From Caldilineaceae bacterium (lineage in GTDB: Bacteria > Chloroflexota > Anaerolineae > Caldilineales > Caldilineaceae), in NCBI GenBank assembly GCA_024643705.1, contig JAHEML010000134.1:1-7972 (forward strand): DNA of 7,972 nt. Direction: 5' to 3'. The notes beneath the pieces are model-generated. The model saw nothing but the letters and a program-made list of their open reading frames with translations. It did not search any database and was not told the origin of the DNA. Below are positions 1 to 7,086 of this stretch, in pieces; within the stretch, counting starts at the first letter, position 1, and every line of letters starts with the position of its first letter. Position numbers and translations under genes: made by a program.

Positions 1-581
1 AAGAGCGTGTGCAGGAGTTGTTGAAGACAGTAGGATTGAACCCCTATTTCATTAACCGGTATCCCCACGAATTTTCCGGTGGACAGCGGCAGCGGATTGG
101 CGTGGCGCGGGCCTTGGCGGTGAACCCATCGTTTATTGTCTGCGACGAACCGATCTCGGCGCTGGATGTCTCCATTCAGGCCCAAGTGATCAACCTGCTG
201 GAGGATCTTCAGCAAGAATTGGGGTTGACCTACCTGTTCATCGCTCATGATTTGTCGGTTGTGCGCCACATCTCCGACCGTATCGCCGTGATGTACCTGG
301 GGAAAATTGTCGAGCTGGCGGATCGAGATGAACTCTACGCCAACCCGCAGCACCCCTACACCCGTGCGTTGCTCTCGGCAGTGCCGATTCCTGATCCAGA
401 AATCGAAAAGAAACGCACACGTATTATTCTGGAGGGTGACGTGCCCAGCCCGGCCAACCCACCCAAGGGTTGCAATTTCAGCACCCGCTGCCCCCGTGTG
501 ATGGACATCTGCCGGGAAAGAGATCCAGAGTTCAAAGAGGGCGACAAAGGTCATTATGTGGCCTGTTTCCTCTACGAGTAA
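1..581 (+). CDS. dppF: Peptide/nickel-type (Dpp/Opp) ABC transporter ATP-binding protein, C-terminal part (5' end outside window)
   Basis: This ATPase powers a Dpp/Opp-type importer from the cytoplasmic face of the membrane. The reading frame is open to the left edge (first full codon at position 3), so the GTG at 9 is probably internal. Family members are about 320-330 residues, so roughly 130 N-terminal residues with the Walker A loop are missing. Counting from 9 as residue 1, the ABC signature SGGQRQR is at 23-29, Walker B with catalytic Glu (VCDEP) at 44-48, the D-loop SALD at 50-53 and the switch His in IAHD at 80. The C-terminal oligo_HPY extension is complete: QHPYTRALLSAVP, then VPSPANPP, then four Cys at 155, 161, 168 and 186. 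In related subunits such Cys bind a [4Fe-4S] cluster (known from the family, not shown here). The VPSPANPP stretch favours the DppF/OppF branch over DppD. The substrate is unknown. It is followed at once by a terminator and then the binding-protein gene. Confidence 0.95.
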   Translation, partial: ERVQELLKTVGLNPYFINRYPHEFSGGQRQRIGVARALAVNPSFIVCDEPISALDVSIQAQVINLLEDLQQELGLTYLFIAHDLSVVRHISDRIAVMYLGKIVELADRDELYANPQHPYTRALLSAVPIPDPEIEKKRTRIILEGDVPSPANPPKGCNFSTRCPRVMDICRERDPEFKEGDKGHYVACFLYE

Positions 582-588
582 GTGGTAC

Positions 589-625
589 ACGCTGCTCACC
601 TTCGGGTAGGCAGCGTTTTTGTTTT
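589..625 (+). terminator. Intrinsic terminator with UUCG tetraloop between the ATPase and binding-protein genes
   Basis: The arms 589-600 and 605-616 pair over 12 positions with one G-T wobble (596/609) and one C/A mismatch (597/608). They enclose TTCG closed by a C-G pair, the very stable cUUCGg tetraloop. The stem is followed directly by TTTTTGTTTT (616-625). This is a textbook Rho-independent terminator, starting 7 bases after the ATPase stop codon and ending 21 bases before the next start codon. It should end or attenuate transcripts arriving from the ATPase genes. Confidence 0.85.
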
Positions 626-634
626 CATCATTTC

Positions 635-640
635 AAGGAG
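635..640 (+). promoter_or_regulatory. Ribosome binding site that fixes the start of the first binding protein
   Basis: AAGGAG lies 6 bases before the ATG at 647. The reading frame is open back to 470, overlapping the ATPase gene, so this site together with the signal peptide that follows shows that translation starts at 647. Confidence 0.85.
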
Positions 641-646
641 AATTGT

Positions 647-2677
647 ATGACAAAGAATCTCAGAAGGTCCGTCTTGCTGGCGGTTTTGCTGATACTGGCA
701 ATGGTATTGGCAGCCTGTCCGGCGCAACCAGGCCAGGTGGTCGAGGTGGAAGTCACCCGTATCGTCGAGGGCGAGTCCCAGACAGTCGTTGTGACCGCCA
801 CACCCGAACCTGTCATGCCTGTTTCGTTTAACGCCCCCCGTACTGACACATATACGGACATTTCCATCGGCGACATCGACACAATGGACCCCAATCTGGC
901 TTATGATACGGCTAGTGGTGGCCTCATTATGAACGTGATGGAAACCTTGATTTGGTTTGACCACACAGACGCCACCAGCTTTGTGCCTGTGCTTGCCACA
1001 GAAGTACCCAGCGTGGAAAATGGCGGTATCTCTGCCGACGGTCTTACCTATACCTTCAACATTCGCGAAGGTGTCACCTTCCACAATGGCAACGACCTGA
1101 CCCCCAGCGACGTCGCCTATAGCTTCCAGCGCGGTCTGCTTCAATCAGACCCGAATGGCCCCCAGTGGCTGCTGTTGGAGCCAATTCTGGGCTATACATC
1201 GGGTGATGTGACCGAAGGGATCGCCGAAGGCGAATATGCTGGTGATCCAGAGGCCCTGAAGGCCAACGCCACCGCCGAAGAACTGGTTGCTGTGTGTGAG
1301 AAAGTTCAGGCGGCCGTCTCGGCTGACGACGACGCCGGCACTGTCACCTTCAATCTCGCCGTTCCCTGGGGTCCTTTCCTGGCAACTCTGACCCAGACCT
1401 GGGGCGCAGCCATGGACGAACAATGGGCCGTGGAAAATGGTGCCTGGGATGGTTCCTGTGACACCTGGTCCGATTACTATGCTCCGGGCGCAGAGAACGA
1501 CGAATTGTCCGGCATTATCAACGGAACCGGCCCCTACATGTTGGAGAGCTGGACACCGGGCGAAGGCTATGTCCTGGTTGCCAATCCCAACTACTGGCGC
1601 GCCGATGACGACCCAATGTGGGAAGGCGGCCCGGCTGGCGCACCTGCTATCCAGCGCATCGTACGCCGCATTGTGACAGAGTGGGGAACCCGCTTTGCCA
1701 TCCTGCAGGCAGGCGACGCCGAATGGGTCAACGTGCCCCCGGCCAATCGACCCCAGGTTGACGAATTTGTGGGCGAGACCTGCGATTGGCGCACAAATGA
1801 GTGTACACCAACCGACAACCCGGATGGCCCCCTGCGCAAATGGGGCGATCAGCCCAGCACAAGCCGCACAGATGTCTTCCTGAACTTCAATGTCAGCACA
1901 GACGAAAACGGCAACAATCCCTATATCGGCAGTGGTCAGTTGGACGGCAACGGCATTCCTGCTGACTTCTTCAGCGACATCCATGCCCGTCTCGCCTTCA
2001 ACTACTGCTTCGACTACGACACCTACATTGCCGATGCGTTGAACGGTGATGGCGTACGCAACAACGGCCCCATCATTCTGGACATGCTTGGCTACAACCC
2101 AGACGGCGAGATGTATATGTTCGATCTGGACAAGTGTGCCGAAGAAATGGCCCTGGCCTGGGATGGCGCGGTAGCGGAGAATGGCTTCCGTCTGCAGGCT
2201 GCCTACAACACGGGTAACGATACCCGCCAGACCATTGGCGCTATCTTGCAGGCCAATTTCCGGTCGATCGATCCCAAGTACCAGATCGAGCTGGTCGGTC
2301 TGCCCTGGCCCACCATGTTGGCCGCCTTCCGTGTTGGTCAACTGCCAGTAGTTGCCAGTGGTTGGGTGGAAGACATTCACGATCCCCACAACTGGGTGCA
2401 ACCCTTCACCGTGGGCACCTACGCTGGTCGCCAGAACCTGCCTGATGATCTGAAGGCTCAGTTCCAGGAGCTGGTGAACGCTGGTGTGGCAGCTTCGGAC
2501 CCAGCCGAGCGTGAGGCGATCTACTTCGAGCTGCAGAAATTGCACCACGAAAGTGCCATCCAGATTACGGGCGCTCAGGCCACCGGTGTGCGGTACGAAC
2601 AACGTTGGGTTCAGGGCTACTACTACAACCCAGCTCTGTTCGACAACTACTTCTACTCCTTTGGTCTGGCTCAATAA
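647..2677 (+). CDS. Extracellular solute-binding lipoprotein, family 5 (SBP_bac_5, peptide/oligosaccharide ABC importer)
   Basis: This 676-residue lipoprotein would capture the substrate outside the membrane and deliver it to the permeases encoded downstream. The start at 647 has an AAGGAG site and is followed by a type II signal peptide: basic MTKNLRR, a hydrophobic core, and lipobox LAAC with Cys24 as the lipidated residue. A tether rich in Val, Glu and Thr (about 29-50) precedes the fold. Family 5 landmarks follow: DIDTMDPNLAYDT after the tether, NIREGVTFHNG, a GTGPY segment (293-297) leading to NPNYWR, and FFSDIHARLAFNYCF (441-455). It is longer than the usual 500-600 residues of the family. 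Besides Cys24 it has further Cys, including a pair at 379 and 386 that could form a disulphide. Ligand class cannot be read from sequence, since family 5 takes peptides, nickel, opines and sugars. It lies in an importer operon and has hairpins on both sides. Confidence 0.96.
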   Translation: MTKNLRRSVLLAVLLILAMVLAACPAQPGQVVEVEVTRIVEGESQTVVVTATPEPVMPVSFNAPRTDTYTDISIGDIDTMDPNLAYDTASGGLIMNVMETLIWFDHTDATSFVPVLATEVPSVENGGISADGLTYTFNIREGVTFHNGNDLTPSDVAYSFQRGLLQSDPNGPQWLLLEPILGYTSGDVTEGIAEGEYAGDPEALKANATAEELVAVCEKVQAAVSADDDAGTVTFNLAVPWGPFLATLTQTWGAAMDEQWAVENGAWDGSCDTWSDYYAPGAENDELSGIINGTGPYMLESWTPGEGYVLVANPNYWRADDDPMWEGGPAGAPAIQRIVRRIVTEWGTRFAILQAGDAEWVNVPPANRPQVDEFVGETCDWRTNECTPTDNPDGPLRKWGDQPSTSRTDVFLNFNVSTDENGNNPYIGSGQLDGNGIPADFFSDIHARLAFNYCFDYDTYIADALNGDGVRNNGPIILDMLGYNPDGEMYMFDLDKCAEEMALAWDGAVAENGFRLQAAYNTGNDTRQTIGAILQANFRSIDPKYQIELVGLPWPTMLAAFRVGQLPVVASGWVEDIHDPHNWVQPFTVGTYAGRQNLPDDLKAQFQELVNAGVAASDPAEREAIYFELQKLHHESAIQITGAQATGVRYEQRWVQGYYYNPALFDNYFYSFGLAQ

Positions 2678-2691
2678 TCCAGTCATGACTT

Positions 2692-2733
2692 AAAAAATTC
2701 ACCGGCAAGGGCGCGCCCTTGCCGGTGAATTTT
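2692..2733. terminator. Perfect 40-bp palindrome, bidirectional terminator or mRNA-stabilising hairpin
   Basis: Positions 2694-2733 form a palindrome without a mismatch, centred between 2713 and 2714. As RNA it can fold into a stem of about 18 bp with a four-base loop. A run of six A (2692-2697) precedes the GC-rich core and four T (2730-2733) end it, so it can act on either strand. It begins 16 bases after the binding-protein stop codon and is followed by about 120 bases before the permease start. In ABC operons such hairpins usually limit read-through and protect the upstream mRNA, so that the binding protein is made in excess; that role is inferred here. Confidence 0.8.
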
Positions 2734-2851
2734 CTGCCCCACATATCCTGCAAACAATCTCTACTGGCGCTATCCACTCAGCCGTCAGCCTGTGTGCAGC
2801 GAAACGAGTACCGACAATTTTTGAAATAGTATGATTCAAGGCGGACGATCG

Positions 2852-3916
2852 ATGACAGCGTATATTCTCCGGCGATTGGTTCAGTTGCCCCTCACAGTTT
2901 TTGGTGTCACGATTCTTATTTTTCTAATGCTTCAGGTACTCAGCCCGTCAGAACGAGCAGCACTATACATTAGAGACATTCCCAAGAATCCAGCTCAAAT
3001 CGACCGGGTGATCAAGCGCTATGGGCTGGACAAGCCGATTCATATTCAATATATCAATTGGTTGATTGGCACTGTAGACCAGGATACTGGTGACAGGGTA
3101 GGCGGCGTTCTTCGGGCAGACCTTGGTTACTCGCGTACCGGACGCGAACCAGTGATCGATCTACTCTTGCGGCGACTGCCTGCCACAGCCGAGCTGGCTA
3201 TCTGGAGCTTTATACCCATCCTGGGTATTGGCATTTGGCTGGGAATCATCGCGGCCATCAACCACAACAAATTGATCGACCAGATTGCGCGAGTATTCAG
3301 CATTGTTGGCTATTCTTTCCCTACATTTGTGTTTGGCCTGCTGGTGCTCATGCTTTTCTATGCCAAGACCGGATGGTTCCCGCCGGGCCGTTTGTCGGAT
3401 TGGGCTGTCCAAGTTGTCAGCGATCCGGGATTCATCCAATATACGAGCTTAAATTCGTTCGACGCTCTCCTCAATGGCCGTATCGATGTCTTTCTGGATG
3501 CCTTGCGTCATATGTTCCTACCTATTATTACGCTCTCCTATCTTTCCTGGGCGCTGCTATTGCGTGTCACACGCTCATCTATGCTGGAAACCCTAGGGCA
3601 GGACTATATCCGTACGGCCCGCTCCAAGGGTGTTGCCGAAAAAAATGTAGTCAACCAGCATGCCCGTCCTAATGCTCTGATTCCGGTGGCTACTATCGGC
3701 GGTCTGACTGTGGTGGGGTTGCTCAATGGGGTGGTGATTACCGAGACGGTCTTCAACTATCCGGGGCTGGGGTCGGCGGTGGCAGCCGCAGCGGTCAGTC
3801 TGGACGTACTGACTGTATTGGGCTTCGTACTCTTCAATGCTACTTTACTGATTTTGGCCAACCTGATTGTAGACGTAATGTATGCCTTCTTGGACCCCAG
3901 AGTACGTCTGGGATAG
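2852..3916 (+). CDS. dppB: Peptide/nickel-type ABC transporter permease (DppB family)
   Basis: This 354-residue integral membrane subunit forms half of the translocation channel. I chose the ATG at 2852 because the protein then begins MTAYILRRLVQLPLTVFGV, the typical DppB opening, and AAGG (2838-2841) lies 10 bases upstream. The in-frame ATG at 2831 would add seven residues and has no visible binding site. Features in order are the first membrane helix (about 9-31), the RYGLDKPIHIQY motif, the RRLPATAELA segment before the permease core, and further helices. The ATPase-coupling loop DYIRTARSKG (251-260) leads on to HARPNALIPV. The family ending LDPRVRLG is intact. It should pair with the permease that follows 81 bases downstream. 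Confidence 0.95.
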   Translation: MTAYILRRLVQLPLTVFGVTILIFLMLQVLSPSERAALYIRDIPKNPAQIDRVIKRYGLDKPIHIQYINWLIGTVDQDTGDRVGGVLRADLGYSRTGREPVIDLLLRRLPATAELAIWSFIPILGIGIWLGIIAAINHNKLIDQIARVFSIVGYSFPTFVFGLLVLMLFYAKTGWFPPGRLSDWAVQVVSDPGFIQYTSLNSFDALLNGRIDVFLDALRHMFLPIITLSYLSWALLLRVTRSSMLETLGQDYIRTARSKGVAEKNVVNQHARPNALIPVATIGGLTVVGLLNGVVITETVFNYPGLGSAVAAAAVSLDVLTVLGFVLFNATLLILANLIVDVMYAFLDPRVRLG

Positions 3917-3941
3917 CATTGGGATGACAGAAGTTTACGGA

Positions 3942-3968
3942 TGGTCGGTTTTTGCGAAAAGGCGACCA
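3942..3968 (+). other. Small stem-loop between the two permease genes
   Basis: Arms 3942-3947 and 3963-3968 pair perfectly over 6 bp. Inside them, after a G/G mismatch and a T-G wobble, TTTT (3950-3953) pairs with AAAA (3957-3960) around a three-base loop. No T-run follows, so it is not a convincing terminator. It could be an intercistronic RNA hairpin or chance. Confidence 0.3.
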
Positions 3969-3997
3969 CCTATCTATCTTATCAAGGAACCTGTGTC

Positions 3998-5047
3998 ATG
4001 ACGACAACGACGACAATTGCCCCAACGGGTCGTAAGCGGATCAAAACAGATGACGGCTTCTTTTTGCCGGAGCCAAGCCGCCTGGAAAAGGCGGTAGGAC
4101 CAGAGTCAGCGCGTGTCATTCGAGGCTTGCTGACCAATCCCTTGTCTGTCACTGGCCTGGTTGTCGTTATCTTTTTTCTGGTTGTGGCTGCAGCTGCCCC
4201 GGTACTGGCGCCACCCTTTCAGGCCACCGCCGACCCATACCAGATACCCCGTGATGGATTCGGTCCCACACCCCAAGAGCCAGGAAGCATTTGGAAACGA
4301 GACGTTCCGCCGGTGCCATTCTGGTACGAGGCGGTTACTGGCAAGCAGGAATGGGTGCACCTTTTTGGCACAACCAGCGGCCAATTCGATATTTACTATG
4401 GCATTGTTTGGGGTACGCGCACCGCTCTTCTGGTGGGCGTACTGGTCGTCTTTTCCGGGCTACTCATTGGCCTGATCATTGGCTCAATTTCTGGCTATTA
4501 TGGTGGTTTCACCGACGATTTTCTCATGCGGATCACCGAGATATTTATGGCCTTTCCATTCTTATTGGCCGCGCTCACCTTGTCAGCCATCCTGGTGCCG
4601 CTCTTTGGCCGAGGCATTTGGCCCTCGGTTATTGCTTTGGTCAGCTTTGGGTGGATGGGCTATGCCCGTGTGATCCGCGGTGACATTTTGGCAACCAAAG
4701 AAAGGGACTACGTCTTGTCGGCCCGTACCATTGGCGCCAAAGACGGAAAGATTCTCTTGCGTCACATCCTGCCGAATGCTATTTTTACCACAATGGTATT
4801 GGCCTCGTTGGATGTTGGGGCCATTGTTCTAACCTTTGCCGCCCTCAGTTTTCTGGGCGTGGGTACAGACATTGGCTATGCCGACTGGGGACAGGTGATC
4901 AGCTTTGCCCGCGCATATATCCTAAGCCTGGACACCTACTGGTATATTATCGTCTACCCAGGTGCTGCTCTTATCCTCTTTGGTCTGGGCTGGAATTTGA
5001 TCGGTGATGGTCTGCGGGATGTACTTGATCCCCGCATGAAAAAGTAG
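3998..5047 (+). CDS. dppC: Peptide/nickel-type ABC transporter permease (DppC family)
   Basis: This 349-residue membrane subunit is the second half of the channel and the partner of the preceding permease. The start at 3998 has AAGGA (3984-3988) 9 bases upstream; the frame is open back to 3941 but without a better site. A Thr-rich and then basic cytoplasmic N-terminus leads to the first helix (about 51-70). A large extracytoplasmic loop follows, then the family motif near HLFGT. The usual GTDxxGRD is replaced by GTTSGQFD, a variant I believe occurs in other Chloroflexota systems (unverified). The coupling loop with the EAA-like core is RDYVLSARTIGAKDGKILLRH, followed by LPNAI. The C-terminus LIGDGLRDVLDPRMKK matches the family ending, so the gene is complete. 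A hairpin terminator follows about 40 bases after the stop codon. Confidence 0.95.
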   Translation: MTTTTTIAPTGRKRIKTDDGFFLPEPSRLEKAVGPESARVIRGLLTNPLSVTGLVVVIFFLVVAAAAPVLAPPFQATADPYQIPRDGFGPTPQEPGSIWKRDVPPVPFWYEAVTGKQEWVHLFGTTSGQFDIYYGIVWGTRTALLVGVLVVFSGLLIGLIIGSISGYYGGFTDDFLMRITEIFMAFPFLLAALTLSAILVPLFGRGIWPSVIALVSFGWMGYARVIRGDILATKERDYVLSARTIGAKDGKILLRHILPNAIFTTMVLASLDVGAIVLTFAALSFLGVGTDIGYADWGQVISFARAYILSLDTYWYIIVYPGAALILFGLGWNLIGDGLRDVLDPRMKK

Positions 5048-5086
5048 GCATACATCTCTGCAAGCAAAGCCCAAATTGTGGGTGAA

Positions 5087-5150
5087 AAGCGTGAAACATG
5101 AATTGCGAGGACACCCGGGTTGCTCTCGCGCTACATGTTTCACGTTTCTT
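5087..5150 (+). terminator. Nested hairpin terminator at the end of the importer cluster
   Basis: The outer arms 5087-5100 and 5134-5147 pair over 14 bp with one G-T wobble. Inside, GCGAG (5105-5109) pairs with CTCGC (5125-5129), and the centre holds the self-complementary ACCCGGGT (5113-5120). A short T-rich tail, TTTCTT, ends at 5150. The position, 40 bases after the last permease gene and before an unrelated gene pair, suits an operon terminator. The long structured loop is unusual and the T-tract is short, so termination strength is uncertain. Confidence 0.6.
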
Positions 5151-5170
5151 ATTGGAAGATATTGGAAGAC
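5151..5170 (+). repeat. Tandem 10-base direct repeat
   Basis: ATTGGAAGAT (5151-5160) is followed immediately by ATTGGAAGAC (5161-5170), identical except for the last base. It lies between the terminator and the GTG start at 5185, so it may belong to the promoter or leader of the next gene. With only two copies, chance or slippage is also possible. Confidence 0.4.
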
Positions 5171-5184
5171 GGATGTAGTGATTT

Positions 5185-6312
5185 GTGAATAGAACAGCAT
5201 TTTCGAACTATCTGGGCATGTTATTTGGGGTGACAATTGGGATCGGATTGATCCTTGGGCTTTGGCTTCCCGCCGTGATCGAACTGGCGGGCGTACCCTT
5301 GAGAGCCTTCTATCCGACCCTGATTATCGGCTCGCTTCCAATTGTCATAATTGCAGGTCTGACGGGACTGATCTCGTCTCGTTTCTCCCATGCAGGTCTC
5401 AGTGCCTTAGCCTGGTTTGGGGCCGCGCTTGCCATTGCCAGCATTATCGGTTCCTTGCTCTACCAGGTGCAGACAGTGGCAAGCTGGCTGATCGATAGAC
5501 AGTTTTGGGGACAAACAATCCACGAGACGAGCAGTGTGTCGCGCTTGCGGGGTGGCTTCGCCGGTTTCTTCATCGTCTTTTTGCTCACCGTGTATGGGCT
5601 GATGCAAGAAAATCGCCTCGACGGGTTGCGGGGGGAAATAAGCGAGCGCGCCTGGTTAACTGGTCGCGGATGGTTTCTGCTGTTGCTTGGGCTTGTGCCG
5701 ATTGTCGCCGTAGGTATCATCGCCAATACCATCGTACTGAAACCCGTCTACGCTGCACCCGCCGTTGTGCATCAAGCCATCAACGTTGCGCGCACCACCA
5801 ACGGTGATCTCTTTGCCTTGAGCCAACAAGAGGGTGTCAATTACAACGCGTTCAAGGATCAACGGGACGATCTGGCTGGCCCTTACACATTACAAATAGG
5901 CCAAATCGAGTGGGGGCCTATCAACACGATCTATGTGATGGTGGAGTTTGAAAGCGGCGTCTGGCTCGTCTGTCATGTGATGAACGAGCGCCTCTCCCAC
6001 TGCAACGATGCCAGCCTACCCTATTTTGTCGGTTTTCGTTCTCTTCTGCGCATGGGCGAGTTGCCTGCCGATTGCATGGCTTGCCGTTTTCGGGTTACCG
6101 AAAGCCAGCAAGTTTGGTTGAGCGCACGCCAAGACCAATTTGTCAACGCGCCGAGGGACCCAGTCATTACCAAAGTAGCACAAATGGGGTCTGTCGTGTT
6201 GCTCCAGGCACAAGCAGACGCTAGCGAGCATACGGACACAAAGAGAATTACCTGTCTTTTCAAAGGGGTTGCCCCCATTGTACTGGAAAGTTGCTGGGAA
6301 ATTGGACCATAA
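5185..6312 (+). CDS. Unrecognised membrane protein: five helices plus a six-cysteine extracytoplasmic domain
   Basis: I do not recognise this 375-residue protein. Hydrophobic segments at about 10-34, 43-64, 72-94, 124-141 and 162-185 look like five membrane helices. Basic residues cluster in the loops after helices 2 and 4 (for example R144, R149, R155, R161), which puts the N-terminus inside and the 190-residue C-terminal part outside. That domain has six Cys (263, 273, 297, 300, 357, 370), including the CMAC pair at 297-300, so disulphides, a metal site or thiol redox activity are possible. GTG at 5185 follows an in-frame stop and has only weak GGAAG (5164-5168) upstream; ATG at 5218 is an alternative that would start just before helix 1. 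Its 3' end overlaps the cytochrome gene, which suggests coupled translation and a shared redox role. No part resembles transporter subunits, so it is unlikely to belong to the importer. Confidence 0.82.
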   Translation: MNRTAFSNYLGMLFGVTIGIGLILGLWLPAVIELAGVPLRAFYPTLIIGSLPIVIIAGLTGLISSRFSHAGLSALAWFGAALAIASIIGSLLYQVQTVASWLIDRQFWGQTIHETSSVSRLRGGFAGFFIVFLLTVYGLMQENRLDGLRGEISERAWLTGRGWFLLLLGLVPIVAVGIIANTIVLKPVYAAPAVVHQAINVARTTNGDLFALSQQEGVNYNAFKDQRDDLAGPYTLQIGQIEWGPINTIYVMVEFESGVWLVCHVMNERLSHCNDASLPYFVGFRSLLRMGELPADCMACRFRVTESQQVWLSARQDQFVNAPRDPVITKVAQMGSVVLLQAQADASEHTDTKRITCLFKGVAPIVLESCWEIGP

Positions 6313-7036
6313 AAGAACACTCGTTCTATGCTTTTGTCTCCTCGTGGGATTGTTGCACGCGTCATCTGTCGTTGCCCAAGACGAAGACAAAGGCACCCAA
6401 CCACAGAATGGTGGCCCAATGGGCGACATTTCGGATCGCCTTGCCCCGCCGCCAATCTCCGACACACCCACCCAAGTCGAATTGGGCCACTACGAATACT
6501 ACTTGTACTGTATGGTCTGCCACGGAGACCGCGGCCAAGGCTTGACCGAAGAATGGCGCAATGCAGGCGACCCAGCCGATGCCAACTGCTGGCAGAGTCG
6601 CTGCCATGCGTCCAATCATCCCCCCAATGGTTTTGAACTGCCTCGCCATGCCCCACCGCTGATAGGCACGTATGCCTTGGCCCGTTTCACGACAATTGGT
6701 GATCTCTACAGCTATATTCAAGCTTCCATGCCTTGGCACATGCCAGGTGCACTGGAAGACGAACAATATCGGCAAATTGCAGTTTATTTGGCGGATGCCA
6801 ACGGTGTGCCCGATTTGAACAAAGATTTGGCATGGAACATTCTGCTCGGCAAAGCGCCTACCATGCGCGCCAATCCAGAACAGGCTGCTAGCAGTGTTGT
6901 TGAGCCAGAAGAACAGGAGGCATATCCCGGCTGGTCAACCCCCTTGTTGATGGTCGGCGGCGTTGTCGTGTTCGTTGTCGTGTTCGTTGGTGGAGCAGTG
7001 TGGGCCTACCGACATCGGCGACGGCCCAAACAGTAA
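6302..7036 (+). CDS. Membrane-anchored c-type cytochrome, possibly dihaem
   Basis: This protein would carry electrons at the outer face of the membrane. From the TTG at 6302 it has 244 residues: a signal peptide (MDHKR, hydrophobic core, cleavage near VVAQ), then a class I cytochrome c domain. The haem site CMVCH is encoded at 6509-6523, and SMPW (Met codon at 6728) is the likely axial Met region, followed by the family-typical PGALEDEQYRQIAVYL. A second Cys-Cys-His group of CX4CH form (CWQSRCH, 6587-6607) could bind another haem. A C-terminal helix (about residues 215-236) ends in RHRRRPKQ, giving an anchor with a positive cytoplasmic tail. No ATG fits the start. TTG at 6302 gives the cleanest signal peptide and overlaps the upstream gene by 11 bases; TTG at 6278, 9 bases after AAAGGGG (6262-6268), and TTG at 6269 are alternatives. 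The electron partner is unknown; the upstream Cys-rich membrane protein is the obvious candidate. Confidence 0.9.
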   Translation: MDHKRTLVLCFCLLVGLLHASSVVAQDEDKGTQPQNGGPMGDISDRLAPPPISDTPTQVELGHYEYYLYCMVCHGDRGQGLTEEWRNAGDPADANCWQSRCHASNHPPNGFELPRHAPPLIGTYALARFTTIGDLYSYIQASMPWHMPGALEDEQYRQIAVYLADANGVPDLNKDLAWNILLGKAPTMRANPEQAASSVVEPEEQEAYPGWSTPLLMVGGVVVFVVVFVGGAVWAYRHRRRPKQ

Positions 7037-7086
7037 AGAGCATGAAACGCCTGGTAATCGAAGCACATGTACATAGAATTCTTGAT

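Noticed and set aside
531..557. Promoter inside the ATPase gene for the binding protein (TTCAAA and CATTAT)
   Set aside because: Each box matches only four of six consensus bases and the spacer is 15 bases; too weak to call by eye.
470..646. Longer version of the first binding protein starting upstream inside the ATPase gene
   Set aside because: The extra residues do not look like a signal peptide, overlap the ATPase and run through the terminator; the ATG at 647 has a good ribosome binding site followed by a lipoprotein signal.
1145..2686. Open frame of 513 codons on the minus strand, and another of 182 codons at 596-1144
   Set aside because: Both lie opposite the first binding-protein gene, have no ribosome binding site or recognisable domain, and are explained by the codon bias of the real gene on the + strand.
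2811..2832. Promoter just ahead of the first permease (CCGACA and TAGTAT)
   Set aside because: The gap between boxes is only 10 bases, which does not fit a sigma-70 promoter.
6016..6656. Overlapping minus-strand frames of 151 and 211 codons
   Set aside because: They cover the end of the membrane-protein gene and the haem region of the cytochrome; both real genes have clear protein features and the minus frames do not.
7063..7080. Short palindromes ACATGT and GAATTC after the cytochrome gene
   Set aside because: Six-base palindromes are expected by chance and form no stable hairpin; I see no terminator after the cytochrome gene.
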